A stretch of 42,207 nt of DNA, taken from Chromera velia (lineage: Eukaryota; Sar; Chromeraceae). Made by a program: the position numbers and the translations under genes. Position 1 is the first letter of the stretch. Every line of letters starts with the position of its first letter. Below the pieces are notes generated by a model. It was not told where the DNA came from. It made no database searches and saw nothing but the letters and a program-made list of their open reading frames with translations. Of this stretch, positions 18,685 through 33,051 are shown one piece after another. The stretch spans positions 1 through 42,207 of the forward strand of contig JAHBMJ010000270.1 in the NCBI GenBank assembly GCA_018398765.1. Reading direction: 5' to 3'.

Positions 18685-19370
18685 AAGTGGGAACCCGGTT
18701 CTATCTGATTTCGGCAGCGCTTCGCAGTGTGGTTCTACTCGGTACGGAATTTCGGCGGAGGATGGGAAGTGGGGTTCCGTCAGAAATTTTAGTAGCGCTT
18801 CACGATGTGGTCCTGCTTCTTCTCTTTCCAGGTACAGAACACCAAAGGGATAGCCAGGTCTAAGGAGTGTAAGTTGAGGTTTGAGGTGGTGGCTCGCAGG
18901 TGTAGGCTCCTGTAGTAAGGGTGTAGGTGATCACAGCGTTCTGGTTTCCTCTGGGTGAACCTTCTCTGGACAAAGAAAGTAGTCTGCGTTGCTTGTAGAA
19001 TAATGTTGTTCAGCAAGAAAAAGTTGATCTCCATTCGCTCAGCTCCTTGATCTTATCGATCTTGAGCTAGGCGTCACCACGTGTGAAGGTCTACTTAGAG
19101 GGGTTGGCACTAGTGAGTGCTTGCAGAGGTTCAAGGGTCTTCAGGGCTTGATGTCGCTGGAGTGGTTCAGGTCGATCTCCAGTGACAGACTCGATCAGTA
19201 TCAGGAGCATGGAGCTTTCTTGTGATTCGGTGATCGATCTGATTTCATTGTAGTCTTCTAGAAAGTCTTTCGGAAGTCTTTTATATGATTTCGATTGAAG
19301 TATGACACGCCAACATCTGTATGATACAAGATGTTAACGTCCTACATCTTCTTTCTTTGATTCTTAAAAA
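18685..19370. other. Non-coding stretch
   Basis: It starts with two diverged copies, about 90 bp apart, of a segment containing GCGCTTCGCAGTGTGGTTCT / GCGCTTCACGATGTGGTCCT (18710-18810), perhaps the edge of the neighbouring satellite. No gene is recognised in the remainder. Confidence 0.4.
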
Positions 19371-19442
19371 GGAGGTAGCGAGGCTTGAACCTATGGCCTC
19401 TTACTTGTTAGTGTTGTATGCGAACCATTAGGTCATGAAGGC
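19371..19442 (-). pseudogene. tRNA-like relic with pol III box A and box B
   Basis: The minus strand has a box-A-like TGACCTAATGG, a box-B-like GGTTCAAGCC at the right distance, and a TTTTT terminator just downstream (19366-19370). The acceptor and T stems do not pair (GCCTTCA against TACCTCC), and no anticodon loop with T33 fits. It is a degenerate tRNA or the head of a SINE, not a functional tRNA. Confidence 0.4.
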
Positions 19443-19608
19443 AAGTGATACGTTCTCTTTTGCTCAGTGTTACTTTAAACCACAATCAATTCATTTATAA
19501 TTTCTATTTTCTTTCTAGCTGTGCTTAAGTAGCACATAGCAATGTTTTATAGTCGATTCCAAGTCTAGTACTATCTATAACTATCGATCTGCTACAAATA
19601 ATTTAAAT

Positions 19609-19886
19609 ATCTATGAGTCGGCTTGCTATGTCAAAATAGTGAAAATAGTGATTATTTTTACTATTCGCTACGTCGAATAGTAAAATAGTTCATAATAATT
19701 AGCTATTTTTACTATTTTAATAGTAAAATAGCACTATTTTACTATTAAAATAGTAAAAATAGCTAACTATTGTCTAACTATTTTACTATGTGATGTAGCA
19801 AATAGTAAAAATAGTAACTATTTAAACTATTTTTACTATTTTTTCAACTATTTTTACTATTTCAAATAGCTTGCCGACTCATAGAT
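19609..19886. mobile_element. Foldback element built of CTATTTTTA units with a 33-bp perfect palindrome
   Basis: The 14-bp perfect terminal inverted repeats are ATCTATGAGTCGGC and its complement. The interior is made of TAGTAAAAATAG-type words in both orientations. At the centre is a perfect 33-bp inverted repeat (19699-19731 with 19734-19766) separated by only two bases. There is no coding capacity and no clear target duplication. Confidence 0.75.
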
Positions 19887-19910
19887 GAAAACTAAGTAAA
19901 ACTAAGTACA

Positions 19911-19945
<35 letters not shown>

Positions 19946-20371
19946 GGATGAATGGATGGATGGATGGATGAATTGATTGATTGATTGATTGATTGATGCC
20001 AATTTGCCAAATCTATATATGATTGACAAGTGTTAAAAAAAAATACTTTATAGTTTCAATGATTGCATCTCTCCCGATCCTTGGTACGGCGTACGTATTA
20101 TAACATATATAAACATATGTAGACCATACGTAGTCTATATATAAACCATAAACTTTTGGCCTAGCTTTTAATTGGCTAATTTGGCTTGTATAGCTTTCTA
20201 GGTATAGCTTTAGTTATAGATGTACGTTTTTCCATTTTTTTTAAGTGTGAGCCTGAGGTACATCCTGCATGCATGTGGGTGCACGATGTCCATCGGGATG
20301 AAGTCGACTGCTTTGCAAGGGCAGAGTCCCCGCAAGAGAGGCAAGGAACTAGTGTGGCGAAGGAGGTGCTG
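19887..20371. other. Non-coding stretch with (TGAT)n
   Basis: A (TGAT)n/(TGGA)n microsatellite lies at 19913-19998. The remainder up to 20371 is AT-rich and includes the 3' flank of the minus-strand gene ending at 20372. Confidence 0.6.
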
Positions 20372-20621
20372 CTATCCATACCTCCGATACTGGTGGCCAC
20401 CATACCCTTGTGACGGTCCGAATCCTGCACCCGTCCCACCAGCCATACGCACTTGGCGTACAGGTTGTCCGTTCGGCGCCTGCAAAAAGACGGACGGAGG
20501 GAGAAAGACACCATGATGACACGGACACGGACACACAGACACACACACTCACACACACACACACACACATACATGAACACACACACACACACACACACAG
20601 AGACACAGACACAGAGAGAGA

Positions 20622-20656
<35 letters not shown>

Positions 20657-21607
20657 GCACGCACGCACACGCACGCACACGGACATACACGTGCGCGTGC
20701 ACACACAGACACGCACGCGCACGCGCAAGCGCACGCACAGGCACGCACGTACACACGTACACATACACACGGTCTCATAGAGAGAAGGCGGGGGAGAGGG
20801 ACGGGGACGCGGGAAGATTGACAGACAGACAGACAGACAGACAGAGAGACAGAGAGACAGACCGACAGACACTCACACAGACAGACACCCACACAGACAG
20901 ACAGACCGACCGACCGACAGACAGACAGACTATATGTTTCTTCTTCTTCTCCCTCCTTTTCTTCATGCAGACAGACAGACAGACTATATCGTCTTTTCTT
21001 TCCCTTTTTCTCCTTCTTCATTCTCTTCTGTTCTGTTTCTTTCTTTCTTCTTTTGGCGCGCTCTCTCAGTGGAAGGGTAACAGAGCTCCAGACAGACAGA
21101 CAGACTATATCGTCTTTCCTTCACTTCACTTTTTCCGAATCGCTCCCTTTCTTTCGGACAGACAGGCAGACAGACAGACACACCGACAGGCAGACACAGA
21201 CAGACAGACAGAACCTTCCTTTCCTTCTGTTCTGTTTTCTTATTTTCTTTTGGCGCGCTCTCAGTGGAAGGGTGCCAGAGCTCCAGGCCTTGAGTCGTAC
21301 CCTGCGGCCCTTCACTGCCCAGTGCACGGTTGCCCTCTTGCACTTCCACATTCTTTCCATCTGGACGAGTTCGTTTCTTTTCATTTCCTTTTGCTTAGGG
21401 TCTGTCACGACGTAGCGCCGGTAACGGTTTGTTTTCAGCTTCTGCCTCTCTCTTCTTCTGGGGTTCCCTTTATCTTTTGGTTTCTTCTTCTGGGGTTCCC
21501 TTTTTCATGTGAAGGCCCCCTAAAACCCTCTCTTCTGGTTGGATCTTTTCTTTTGACTGCCCGCCCAGATGGAAAGACTGCGTGTGCGTACATGTATGAG
21601 TGTGTGC

Positions 21608-21638
<31 letters not shown>

Positions 21639-22865
21639 GAAACGGACGGACAAAGAGAGTGACAGGTGAATGAATGAATGAATGAATGAATGAATGAATG
21701 AATCAATGAATCGATGGATGGATTGAAAAGCAACTCAACTCGTGTCAACCTGTTTGCCCACCTTCCTTATCTGTTGATTTTTCTATCTACCTATCTCCTC
21801 CATCTGCAAACCTCTCTCTCACGTGGTCTCTCTCTGTCTTTCTGTCTGTCCACACTTGCCCGAGGGTTCTCTCTCTCACTGTACATGAAAAGAAGAGAGG
21901 GAAAAGGAAAAGATGTCGTCCGTCTATCCGTTCGTCCGTCTATCAGTCTGACTGTCAGAGTGTCCGGACAGACAAATGTCTGGCTGTCTTCCTTCGTTTC
22001 ATTTTTTTTTCTTCGTTTCAGCTTTTCCTTCGTTCTTTCTTGTGTTCCTTCTTCCTCTGTTTCCTCCTTTCTTACCCCCTTGGTTTCTTTCTGGTGATTC
22101 TTCTTATTTTCGTTCTCTCTTTCTTGCTTGAACTTTCGTTATCCTTGTTTCTGAAAAGAAGAGGAAAATCCCGGTTCAAACTGTCTTCTCTGATGAAAGG
22201 CAGGGACTAGATTTTCTTTCTGTGACGCCATGTCGAAAATACATTTATTTCATTGGACAGAAAGATCACGACTGCGGACTCAAGTGAAGGAACAGAAGGG
22301 AAAGAGCAACAGATGACAGCGGAAGAGGGGCACGAAGACTATGAAGATACAAATAAACGAGAACTGTCTGTGCCTCTGTTCTTTTTTCTTCTCACCGGCA
22401 ACAAAGGCATCATGCCTGGAGCTCCTCCCTGATCAGCACGCATTTGCATCTGCATTTGCATCTGCTGTTGCTGCATCATTTGCTGCTGCTGCTGCTGCTG
22501 ATACTGCAGGTTCGCATGCAGATTCACTGGCTGCTGCATCACCTGTGTTTGCTGTGGTTGGTACGGCTGCTGCTGCTGCCCGTATGAGTGCTGTCTTCCG
22601 AGTTGCTGCTGCTGCTGTTGCATGTACGGATTCAGCACTACGGGATTTCCTCCTCGGTAGTTCCTGCATGGAGAGCGGATCGAAACACGCGCAGCCGCAA
22701 GTCAGGCTTCAGTGAATCAAGCCAACCATCCTCTCATGCGAATTGAAATGAAATCAGGCAGGCCACTTCCTCAAACTGGTCGGTGTGTCACTGTGTGGGG
22801 GGGAAAGCGGGGTCGATTCGAGGAAAGAGATGCTTCAACACACTTCAGGGGCTATTTCTCTACTA

Positions 22866-22918
<53 letters not shown>

Positions 22919-25448
22919 TGTCCATTGCATGCACTCACAATTCACTACATAGATACAGCGAGACGAACCGGATGCTTCGTTTCTTTTTGGTGTCTCTCAC
23001 GTAGTCAGTCACGAACACGGGCACACACGGACACACAGGGAGATGCACACTCACATACACATACACAGACACGTAGACACACACACGTACACACACACAC
23101 ACACACGCGCGCGCAAGGAGGTAGGAACCCCCACATTTATTAGTATAAATAGACGCCCATACGCCCACGCACCTTCATGCACACACGATTTTCTTTCAAG
23201 ACCGGAGTCTGCTGCTTTGTCCTCCAGTTAGATACGGAGTCTCTCCGCTCAGATGTCAAAAACAAAAAGAAAGAAAGAAAGAAAGAAAGCCTGAAAGAAA
23301 GAAAAGAAAGAAAGAAAGAAAGAAAGAAGGAAAAAAAGAAAGAAAGAACGAAAGAAGGAAAGAAAGAAAGAAAGAAAGAAAGAAAGAAAAGAAAGAAAGA
23401 AAGAAAGAAAAAGAAAGATAGAAAGAAAGAAAAAGAAAGATAGAAAGAAAGAAAGAAAGAAAGGAAGAAAGGAAGAAAGGAAGAAAGGAAGGAAGGAAAG
23501 AAAGAAAGAAAGAAAGAAAAGAAAGAAAAGAAAGAAAGAAAGAAAAGAAAGAAAGAAAGAAAAAAAGAAAGAAAGAAAGAAAAATAAAGCAGGAAAGCAA
23601 GCAAGAAAAAAGAGAGACGGTTGAGAGCTCACCTTCCGCCTCCTCCGTGCCCTTGTCCGTATCCATGAGCGACTGCAGCAGGGCCAGTTTGAGACCTTGA
23701 CACACCCCCTCCCCCTCCAGCACCCCGGGGCTGATACTCTCGCTGCTCCCACCGCGACGGGGGGGAACGCCCCTTCCCTCCCCCCCCGAGAGGGATCTCA
23801 AACTCCTCCTTCTCCTGCAGCCCCCGTCTCCTCTTCGAACCACCCTCTCCCTCTTCCCAACCGCATCTCAAATGTCTGCACGGGTTCCTCCCGCAAGTGA
23901 TGCACGTTACCGGAGGAGCAGGTCTGGATCGCCGCCGTGTATTGGCTTCTGTCATGTAATTAATGTCGGCTCTGCAAAGCAACCAGGAGACGACGGAACA
24001 GAAAAGAAAGGATGAATCGATCGATGGATACACTCATCCTCTCCGTGAGGGGAAAGAAAGTACACATCGAGTGGAACTCGATGAGCAGTTTGCAAAATGA
24101 AAACGTATGCGGAAGGGAGAAGAGAAAAGAGAAGGAAGCTCGACACAGCAAGTGACACAAATAAAACAAAATTTGTTCCGAAGAGGCAGTGCGCTTGGAA
24201 CCTGGACTGATTGTCTGAATGGGTTGAGCGACCAAAGACGTCAGAGAAGAAGAGAACGAGTAAGATGCATGGAGGCGCAGAGCGTCAGCTGGCCAAAAGA
24301 CAGAGAGTCAGGTAACACAAAAACGACCAAGGGACCCTCTGAGAACAATGAATATGAGCACAGACAAGAACACCGTCGGGGTCGCTGGCAGGAGACCCTT
24401 ATGGCTTGCTTTTGTAACTGTTCCTTCCGTGCATGCACTCTCTCTCTTTTTTTCTGCCGCACCTTCCAGACAAGAATCGCCTCCCTCCTTCCTTTTACCT
24501 TCCTTCCTTACTTTCGCTTTTCCTTCTTTCGTGACTTCACTCCTTCCTGATCTCCTTCCTTTTTTTTTTCATCCTTTCTTCTTTCCCTTCGGCCCTCCTT
24601 CTCTGTTTCCTCACTTTCGTTCTTTCCTTCCACTTCCTGTTGTTAATTTCTTTCAACGCTACTTCCTCATTTCCTGCCTCCGACTCGACCGACGAAGAAA
24701 ATTTTGAGGGGGGACAGGGAGGCGTGAAGATTCAGTCTTCCATACGGATGCGAGTTCCATTGTACGTGTGCGTGTACATAACACACATGTATCTGTATGC
24801 GTCATTGTACACGCGCTCAGAGTAGCTTCAGACTCCTGCTCCTCCCTCGCGTGAAGTAGATGAGGACAGATGAATTAAGCCGAAGACGGGCGGAACAGAA
24901 CAAACATGAGTGAGCGCACACACACGCAGATACGGACAGGCAGGCTCACAGACTGAAGGGGGGATCTGTATTAAATTTTGGTTCGTTCCTGTACAAATTG
25001 AGAGCGAGGACTAATTCATGTGTGCGAGGGCAAATACAGGTCCACAGACCGACCGACAGACAGACAAACAAACAGACTTGAAGATTTTGGAGAACTTGAG
25101 GTCCCGTGCCGCGATTTGAGAGGTCGACTTCTGGCAGTCCCCTATTTCGTGCCCTGCCTCTCCGCACTTGAAGCACAGCGTGGCTGCGAAGAGGAAGAGG
25201 AAGAGAAAGAATGCTTGCAACAGAGAGAGAGAAAGCAGCGTCATAGGAATGCAGGCAGGTGGAAGAGAACAAACACAGTCAGGCCGGCAGACGGAAGGAA
25301 GGCAGGGGGCGAGGAGAGGAGAGGGGCGAGCAATCGAAGAAAAATACGGTTTTTGGCTCGCCGTAAGCACACACATCTCTATATCTATCTTTCTCGCTGT
25401 GTTTTTAGGGGAGAAAAAAAAACGCAAGAGCGTATACAGAGTGCGTGC

Positions 25449-25492
<44 letters not shown>

Positions 25493-26705
25493 GTGTGCAT
25501 GCGTGTTTGGGAACGCGGGTGTCCGGGTGTCCGCAAGGGTGCCTGTGCTGACCTTCACAAACTAGATGAGTCATGGATCCACAGGAGATGCAGGCGTTGC
25601 GAATGGCAGGGAAGTCGAACATGACCTTCAGCTGCCGTTTCCCCCTCTCCACATGACTCTCGTGCACACTGCCGGCATCACCTGTATCAGCACTGTCGGA
25701 GGACCCGAGAAGTCCCTTGGATGTTAACTCGTTGACGCGAGCGGCGATCTGCATCGACCTGGCATCACCAACAAAACGGGAACCTCCACCCCGGAAACGG
25801 GAGGTGGCGGGACCGGGATCGCACCATTGGGGGGGTTTGAATGACTTGGGCCATGTTTCCTTGTTGGTGTGGTATAGATTCTTCAAAGCGCCTTGAAGTG
25901 CATCGTTCAACTTTCCATGACCTTTGTGTTTCATCAACTGTTCTGCAGTCTCTTGGTTGACGCTCTTGTCCAGTTGATTGATGATCAAATCATCCCCCCC
26001 CCGAATTTTTTTAACATCACCCCCGCGGTCCAAGATGATCTCGCCCTCTTCGCTGTCCTCCTCATCTTCATCTTCATCATCCCCCTCCTCAAACATATCC
26101 TCATCATCTCCATCACTTTCATCGTCTTCCTCATCCCCCTCATCTTCCTCACCCTCATCCCCATCTTCATCGTCGTCGGACGAGTCAGACACGTCACTCA
26201 TCTTCTGAAGACCCTTTGGTCCGTTCCCGCTCACGGGAGGGGACGCCTGTTCCCGCTTTATGTGGCCTCCTTTGTTTTGGGACGGAGGGGGTTTTCTGGT
26301 TGGAGGCACTACATGCACAATTTGAACCTCATCATCGTCATCCTCTTCCTCCTCCTCCTCGTCTCCTTCGTCGTCGTCTTCGTCCTCCTCCTCACTCAGC
26401 TTACTCATCCCCAGCTCCTCGTCCCCCTCTTCTCCCGCGGCTAGACCTGAGGCTGCCCCTCCACTTCCACCCACACCCCCTCCTTCTCCTTCCCCGCGAT
26501 CCCTTCCCGCAGCACTCCCCGTCTCACTTCGAGGTGGCTGTCCCCCCCCCTGCTCTCTCTGTGAGCTCCCCCCACCTCCGTTAGACGGAGCACTCACAAC
26601 CGGTCGAGAAGAAACGGGGCGACTGTCCGGAGGGGGAGACCTGTCTGATTCGCTCTCCTCGTCACTGGAAAGTTCGATCGGACCGGGAGGCTTCGAGCTT
26701 GCCAT
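20372..26705 (-). CDS. Zinc-knuckle, acidic and Gln-rich putative RNA-binding protein, five exons
   Basis: Five minus-strand exons join in frame: 26705-25553, 25183-25078, 23971-23633, 22663-22396, 20479-20372. Phases are 1, 2, 2, 0; all introns are GT-AG (donors GTCAGC, GTCTGT, GTGAGC, GTGAGA). The product is 657 aa, ending RRYG and TAG. Residues 1-260 are disordered with long Asp/Glu runs and start MASSKPPGPIELSSDEESES. A conserved-looking block (about 265-385) ends CISCGSMTHLVC. Exon 2 completes a CCHC knuckle (CFKCGEAGHEIGDC). Exon 3 has CITCGRNPCRHLRC and Gly/Arg-rich segments. Exon 4 is a Gln/Met-rich prion-like run (MQMQMQM, poly-Q). Exon 5 is GYGG-like. Zinc knuckles plus RGG and Gln-rich tails suggest binding of RNA, perhaps in granules or RNA surveillance. 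If exon 5 is not used, exon 4 reads to a TAG at 22339. Confidence 0.75.
20520..21215 (+). repeat. (CA)n and (GACA)n microsatellites in intron 4
   Basis: (AC)n with GCAC variants runs over about 20520-20770, then (GACA)n over 20818-20934, with more short GACA runs near 20968, 21092 and 21155-21212. A segment containing TTTTGGCGCGCTCTC and CAGAGCTCCAG occurs twice (about 21050-21090 and 21249-21285), indicating a local tandem duplication of about 195 bp. Confidence 0.9.
21608..21712 (+). repeat. (ACAG)n and (GAAT)n microsatellites
   Basis: (CAGA)n at 21608-21642, followed by (TGAA)n at 21667-21704. Both lie in intron 4 of the zinc-knuckle gene. Confidence 0.9.
22869..22918 (+). repeat. (CT)n microsatellite in intron 3
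   Basis: An almost pure CT run of about 50 bp. On the coding (minus) strand it is (GA)n. Confidence 0.9.
23257..23586 (+). repeat. (GAAA)n microsatellite in intron 3
   Basis: About 330 bp of GAAA with GGAA and AAAAAG interruptions. On the coding strand it is a TTTC tract ending about 50 bases after the exon 3 donor, which is unusual placement for such a long pyrimidine tract. Confidence 0.9.
25445..25500 (+). repeat. (GT)n microsatellite in intron 1
   Basis: A nearly pure GT/GC run inside the 369-bp intron 1 of the zinc-knuckle gene. Confidence 0.9.
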
Positions 26706-27080
26706 ATTGACTCTCTACGGCAGTCAACCTTCAATTGAGCAATGAGGATTTCCACCAGCGAATCTGAGAAACTGCAAGCAAGTCAACCGATCACCCAAAC
26801 TAGTGCACAAGAATCAACGTCTCCCACTCAAAAAAACCTCGCTTATGAGACAAGTAGCGTAGTCTGACTGACTCACGCGCGCTCTGGTCTCCACACGTCT
26901 CTCTACACACAGTGACTCAGACATACTCTGACGTACAAGTACGTTGATACTGTGTCGATTGAGGTTCAGGCGCCCAGCAGTTCGTGAAAGGGCATTTTTG
27001 CGTTCGGTTGTGACGATGCGGCCCCTATTGTGGCTATGCAGCTAGCTGATCATGTGCGCGCGGTCACATGCAGATTCACA
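26706..27080. other. Upstream flank of the zinc-knuckle gene
   Basis: This holds the 5' UTR and promoter of the minus-strand gene that starts at 26705. No motif is assigned with confidence. Confidence 0.4.
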
Positions 27081-27207
27081 NNNNNNNNNNNNNNNNNNNN
27101 NNNNNNNNNNNNNNNNNNNNNNNNNNNNNNNNNNNNNNNNNNNNNNNNNNNNNNNNNNNNNNNNNNNNNNNNNNNNNNNNNNNNNNNNNNNNNNNNNNNN
27201 NNNNNNN
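27081..27207. other. Assembly gap (127 N)
   Basis: 127 consecutive unknown bases. The sequence just right of it is very GC-rich (GGGAGGGGGCCGGGGGCCGG), a likely reason for the gap. Confidence 0.99.
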
Positions 27208-27479
27208 GGGAGGGGGCCGGGGGCCGGGCCGCCGCGGGGGTCCGCAGCGACGACCTAATGCATGCATGCAGACCGGCGGTACTCGGAAGTTCTAGTATCA
27301 TCATAGTATCGTCTCAATCGTCTTGACTTCACTGCATGATACTATATGATACTGCATGAGCTAGCATGAGTACCTCTACGGTGGATCGAGACAGGCATTT
27401 GTATAGTCGACAATCATTAAGCACATATATAAACTACAATTGAAAATGTAGAAAAACCCCCCTAACACTCTAGTCTGTC

Positions 27480-27665
27480 TTAAAATGGATTTTTCAATAC
27501 TGGCCGCGCCTGCGACGCGGTTCCTTTAAGATACTTCAAGACTGTCTGCACCTTTCACAAGAAAATTTCTAAAAATTTCAAGTATACTTTATTTTGGCCG
27601 CGCCTGCGGTGCAGGTGTTTCAAGTCTGGCTGTGCCTACGACGCAGCGTTTCAAATTTACTAGAG
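27480..27665. repeat. Diverged relative of the hairpin minisatellite
   Basis: Three GC-rich blocks (GGCCGCGCCTGCGACGCGG, GGCCGCGCCTGCGGTGCAGG, GGCTGTGCCTACGACGCAGC) are separated by TTTCAAG-type spacers and followed by GAGTGTCAGG. The same blocks and the same GAGTGTCAGG end appear at 7469-7660. Confidence 0.6.
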
Positions 27666-28125
27666 TGTCAGGTGGGTTTGTAGAAAAAAAAAAAAAAAAC
27701 AGTTAGAGAGAGTGACCTGGAACTAGTTCAAAAGACTTGGGCCTGTATAAGCCCGTTAAAGCCTCTATCTAGGCCTCTATAGGCCTCCCAACGTGAACTG
27801 CTCTAGGTCAGCCCTTACCAGCTAGGAAGTACTAAGAAGAAGCTTGGAGAAGCACAGACTTTTTATTTCAATTCGAAAGTAGTGTGTATGATGAGTTTTT
27901 TTCAAACTAACGAATTTTTACTCAAGCTGACAGTCTTCTCAAAAATCGATCTGTATGCTGAATCAATTCAAACTGCTTGAGCCATCTCTTAGAAGATGTA
28001 AGCCTGTTAGTGGTCCCGCAAAGCTGCAAGAAAACGCAAAACATACGATTGAAATACTTAGAAATACTGCTTTGTAGGTCTTGTTCCTTTTTCACTCAGT
28101 AATTCCCTAACTCATCATCACTAGG
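27666..28125. other. Non-coding stretch
   Basis: Contains a poly-A run (27686-27699) and several short AGGCCTCTATAGGCCT-like words near 27765-27790. No gene is seen. Confidence 0.4.
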
Positions 28126-28250
28126 GGCCATGTAAAAATTCATTTGAGTGCCAATGGTATGCAAACCCCCCCCTTCCCCCCCAGACCTCGCTTCGGCACG
28201 CACTGGCAAATGTTTTTCTTTAAAAAAAATTTTTTTGACACTAACTAGCT
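28126..28250 (+). repeat. Dispersed repeat B, copy 2
   Basis: Matches 16037-16160 block for block: GGGCCATGTAAAAATTCATT, GAGTGCCA, a C-rich run, AGACCTCGCTTCGGCACGCA and TGACACTAACT. Confidence 0.75.
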
Positions 28251-28823
28251 TGTAAGATAAGCTGTAGGCTAGATGGACAATCTAGTCAATAGTCTTCACT
28301 GCGCCGACTTTCTTTTTAAGGTCTCGGTTTGTTGTGACTGATAAGCAAGGATGTTTCAAAAGAAAGCTATCCGGCTAGCCACAGTCACTTGATCCAATGC
28401 AATCACGCACGCATGCTTTTGATCGAATTTTGTGGTCAAACGTGCGCGCGCGCAGATTATTCTCGCTGTGCATCATGCGAGAGGCCTTAAAAAGCAACAC
28501 TAGTATGCATGCAACATAATGCAACACCAACACGCACCCACATACACACCAAATCAAATGTAACGCCAACAGCTCTTCATTCTCTTCATGTTTGTCGGCA
28601 TGCGCCGTTTAGAGTCCCAAATCATGTTGAACAACCACTAAAACTTAAGTTAAAAACTTATCAAAAACTTGTTAGAACCCTAAATTTGAATTATTATATA
28701 AAAATTATGCGATCGATACATATCTGCAACAGGTTTGTTCAATGCAATTTAATGATCAAACGGCAAAGTGTGCAGGCATTCAATCATCTTTCCTGTGATA
28801 CATGAGAACGTATCACAGGACCT
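28251..28823. other. Non-coding stretch with a 10-bp hairpin
   Basis: A perfect inverted repeat CCTGTGATAC / GTATCACAGG (28792-28801 and 28810-28819, 8-nt loop) lies immediately left of the foldback element. No gene is recognised. Confidence 0.5.
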
Positions 28824-29173
28824 TATAGGTGCGTTTTACCCGACAATATCGGTGGTTTAGTATAAAAAATTCAAGAGACTTCCTAAGGCCTTAAAATGAT
28901 AAAACAAACTTAAAAAATTTATTTAGAAACATTTTTGAGCAAAAAAAAAAAATATTTTCCTTTTACACAGATTTGGTCATTTTCCTGACCCCCCCCCTTG
29001 CATTTTCACATAAAATCGTCAAAAAGAAAACATTTTTTTTGAAACATAAAAAATCATTCTAATCGGTTTAGTTTGGTATTAGAAAGCATTTAGAACACAT
29101 TTGGGAGCCCCTTGAATTTTTTGCACTATAGAGCCGCATCACTATGTAAAGTAGGGGGCGGAACGCACCTATA
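28824..29173. mobile_element. Foldback MITE with TA target duplication
   Basis: The 12-bp perfect ends are TATAGGTGCGTT (28824-28835) and its complement (29162-29173). Inverted similarity extends inward for about 70 bp (AAAAAATTCAAG in both arms). If the outer TA is the target duplication, the element is 28826-29171 and fits Tc1/mariner-type MITEs. There is no coding capacity. Confidence 0.7.
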
Positions 29174-29375
29174 GCCTGCCGTGATGCGTTAAGGGAGGAC
29201 GTGTAGTCCTCGATCAGCTTATTATTTCCACCAAACATTCCCCCGAGGACATCCCGGTTGCCCAGTCCTCCTTCAATTCGGGGCGAACCCAGACAATCAA
29301 CTTGAAGCCGCCACCACCCCCCCCTCTTCCCATGCATAACAAATATAGTGCCGTATGTTTGCGATTCGTTTTTTC

Positions 29376-32471
<3,096 letters not shown>

Positions 32472-33051
32472 GGTGACCACTGGCTCCACTCAGACAATTA
32501 AGTGAAGACCTATATATACAATCGACCGAGCGACAAAAGAGACGGCTGGGATGTGTGTATAAACAAAGGGTCGGAACAGACTGAAGGCACACAGTTCGGA
32601 GTGCAGTTTTATATTTTGCTGGCTTTTTTGCCAGGACAACGTGAAACAGTGCATTGTCGGTTGAAGGAGGTAAAGGAGCAGATCGACTCAGTAGTACAAT
32701 CCGTATTTTGATCGATCCTCCGTGCAATTCCGTGCATGCATGCAGGCATGCATGCATATGCAAATTAATTTTTCAAATCTTTTTTTAAATTCAAATCTTT
32801 ATAATATATAATCGAATTAAGATATATATTAATAAAAAAACATGCAAGCTTATGCACGCGTTTTGTGCGCGATTTCCAAAAATGTATGCCTCGGATCGAT
32901 AGAAGGACGTCTGGCCCGGATTCTTATGGAAAGCCCGGGCCTGTTAACTTAAAACAGCCGGTACATGGGTATACACGTACGGGAGTACACAACACACTAC
33001 AATACACAAAGAACGTTTATTTAATAGGGTTGGGGCCCCGGATCAGATTAT
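32472..33051. other. 5' flank of the secreted-protein gene and AT-rich DNA
   Basis: The first part should contain the promoter of the minus-strand gene. A GCATGCATGCAGGCATGCATGC palindromic cluster lies at about 32733-32756, and an AT-rich segment follows to 32850. No gene is recognised. Confidence 0.4.

Noticed and set aside
19371-19442. Functional tRNA gene on the minus strand
   Set aside because: Box A, box B and a T-run are present but the acceptor and T stems do not pair and no anticodon loop fits.
20410-21669. Long open frames across the CA/GACA repeats on both strands
   Set aside because: The translations are only repeat-encoded residues (His/Thr/Asp/Arg or Cys/Val/Ser/Leu), and the region is intron 4 of the zinc-knuckle gene.
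23140-23843. Phe/Ser-rich membrane-like protein on the minus strand
   Set aside because: It is the translation of the TTTC side of the (GAAA)n microsatellite in an intron.
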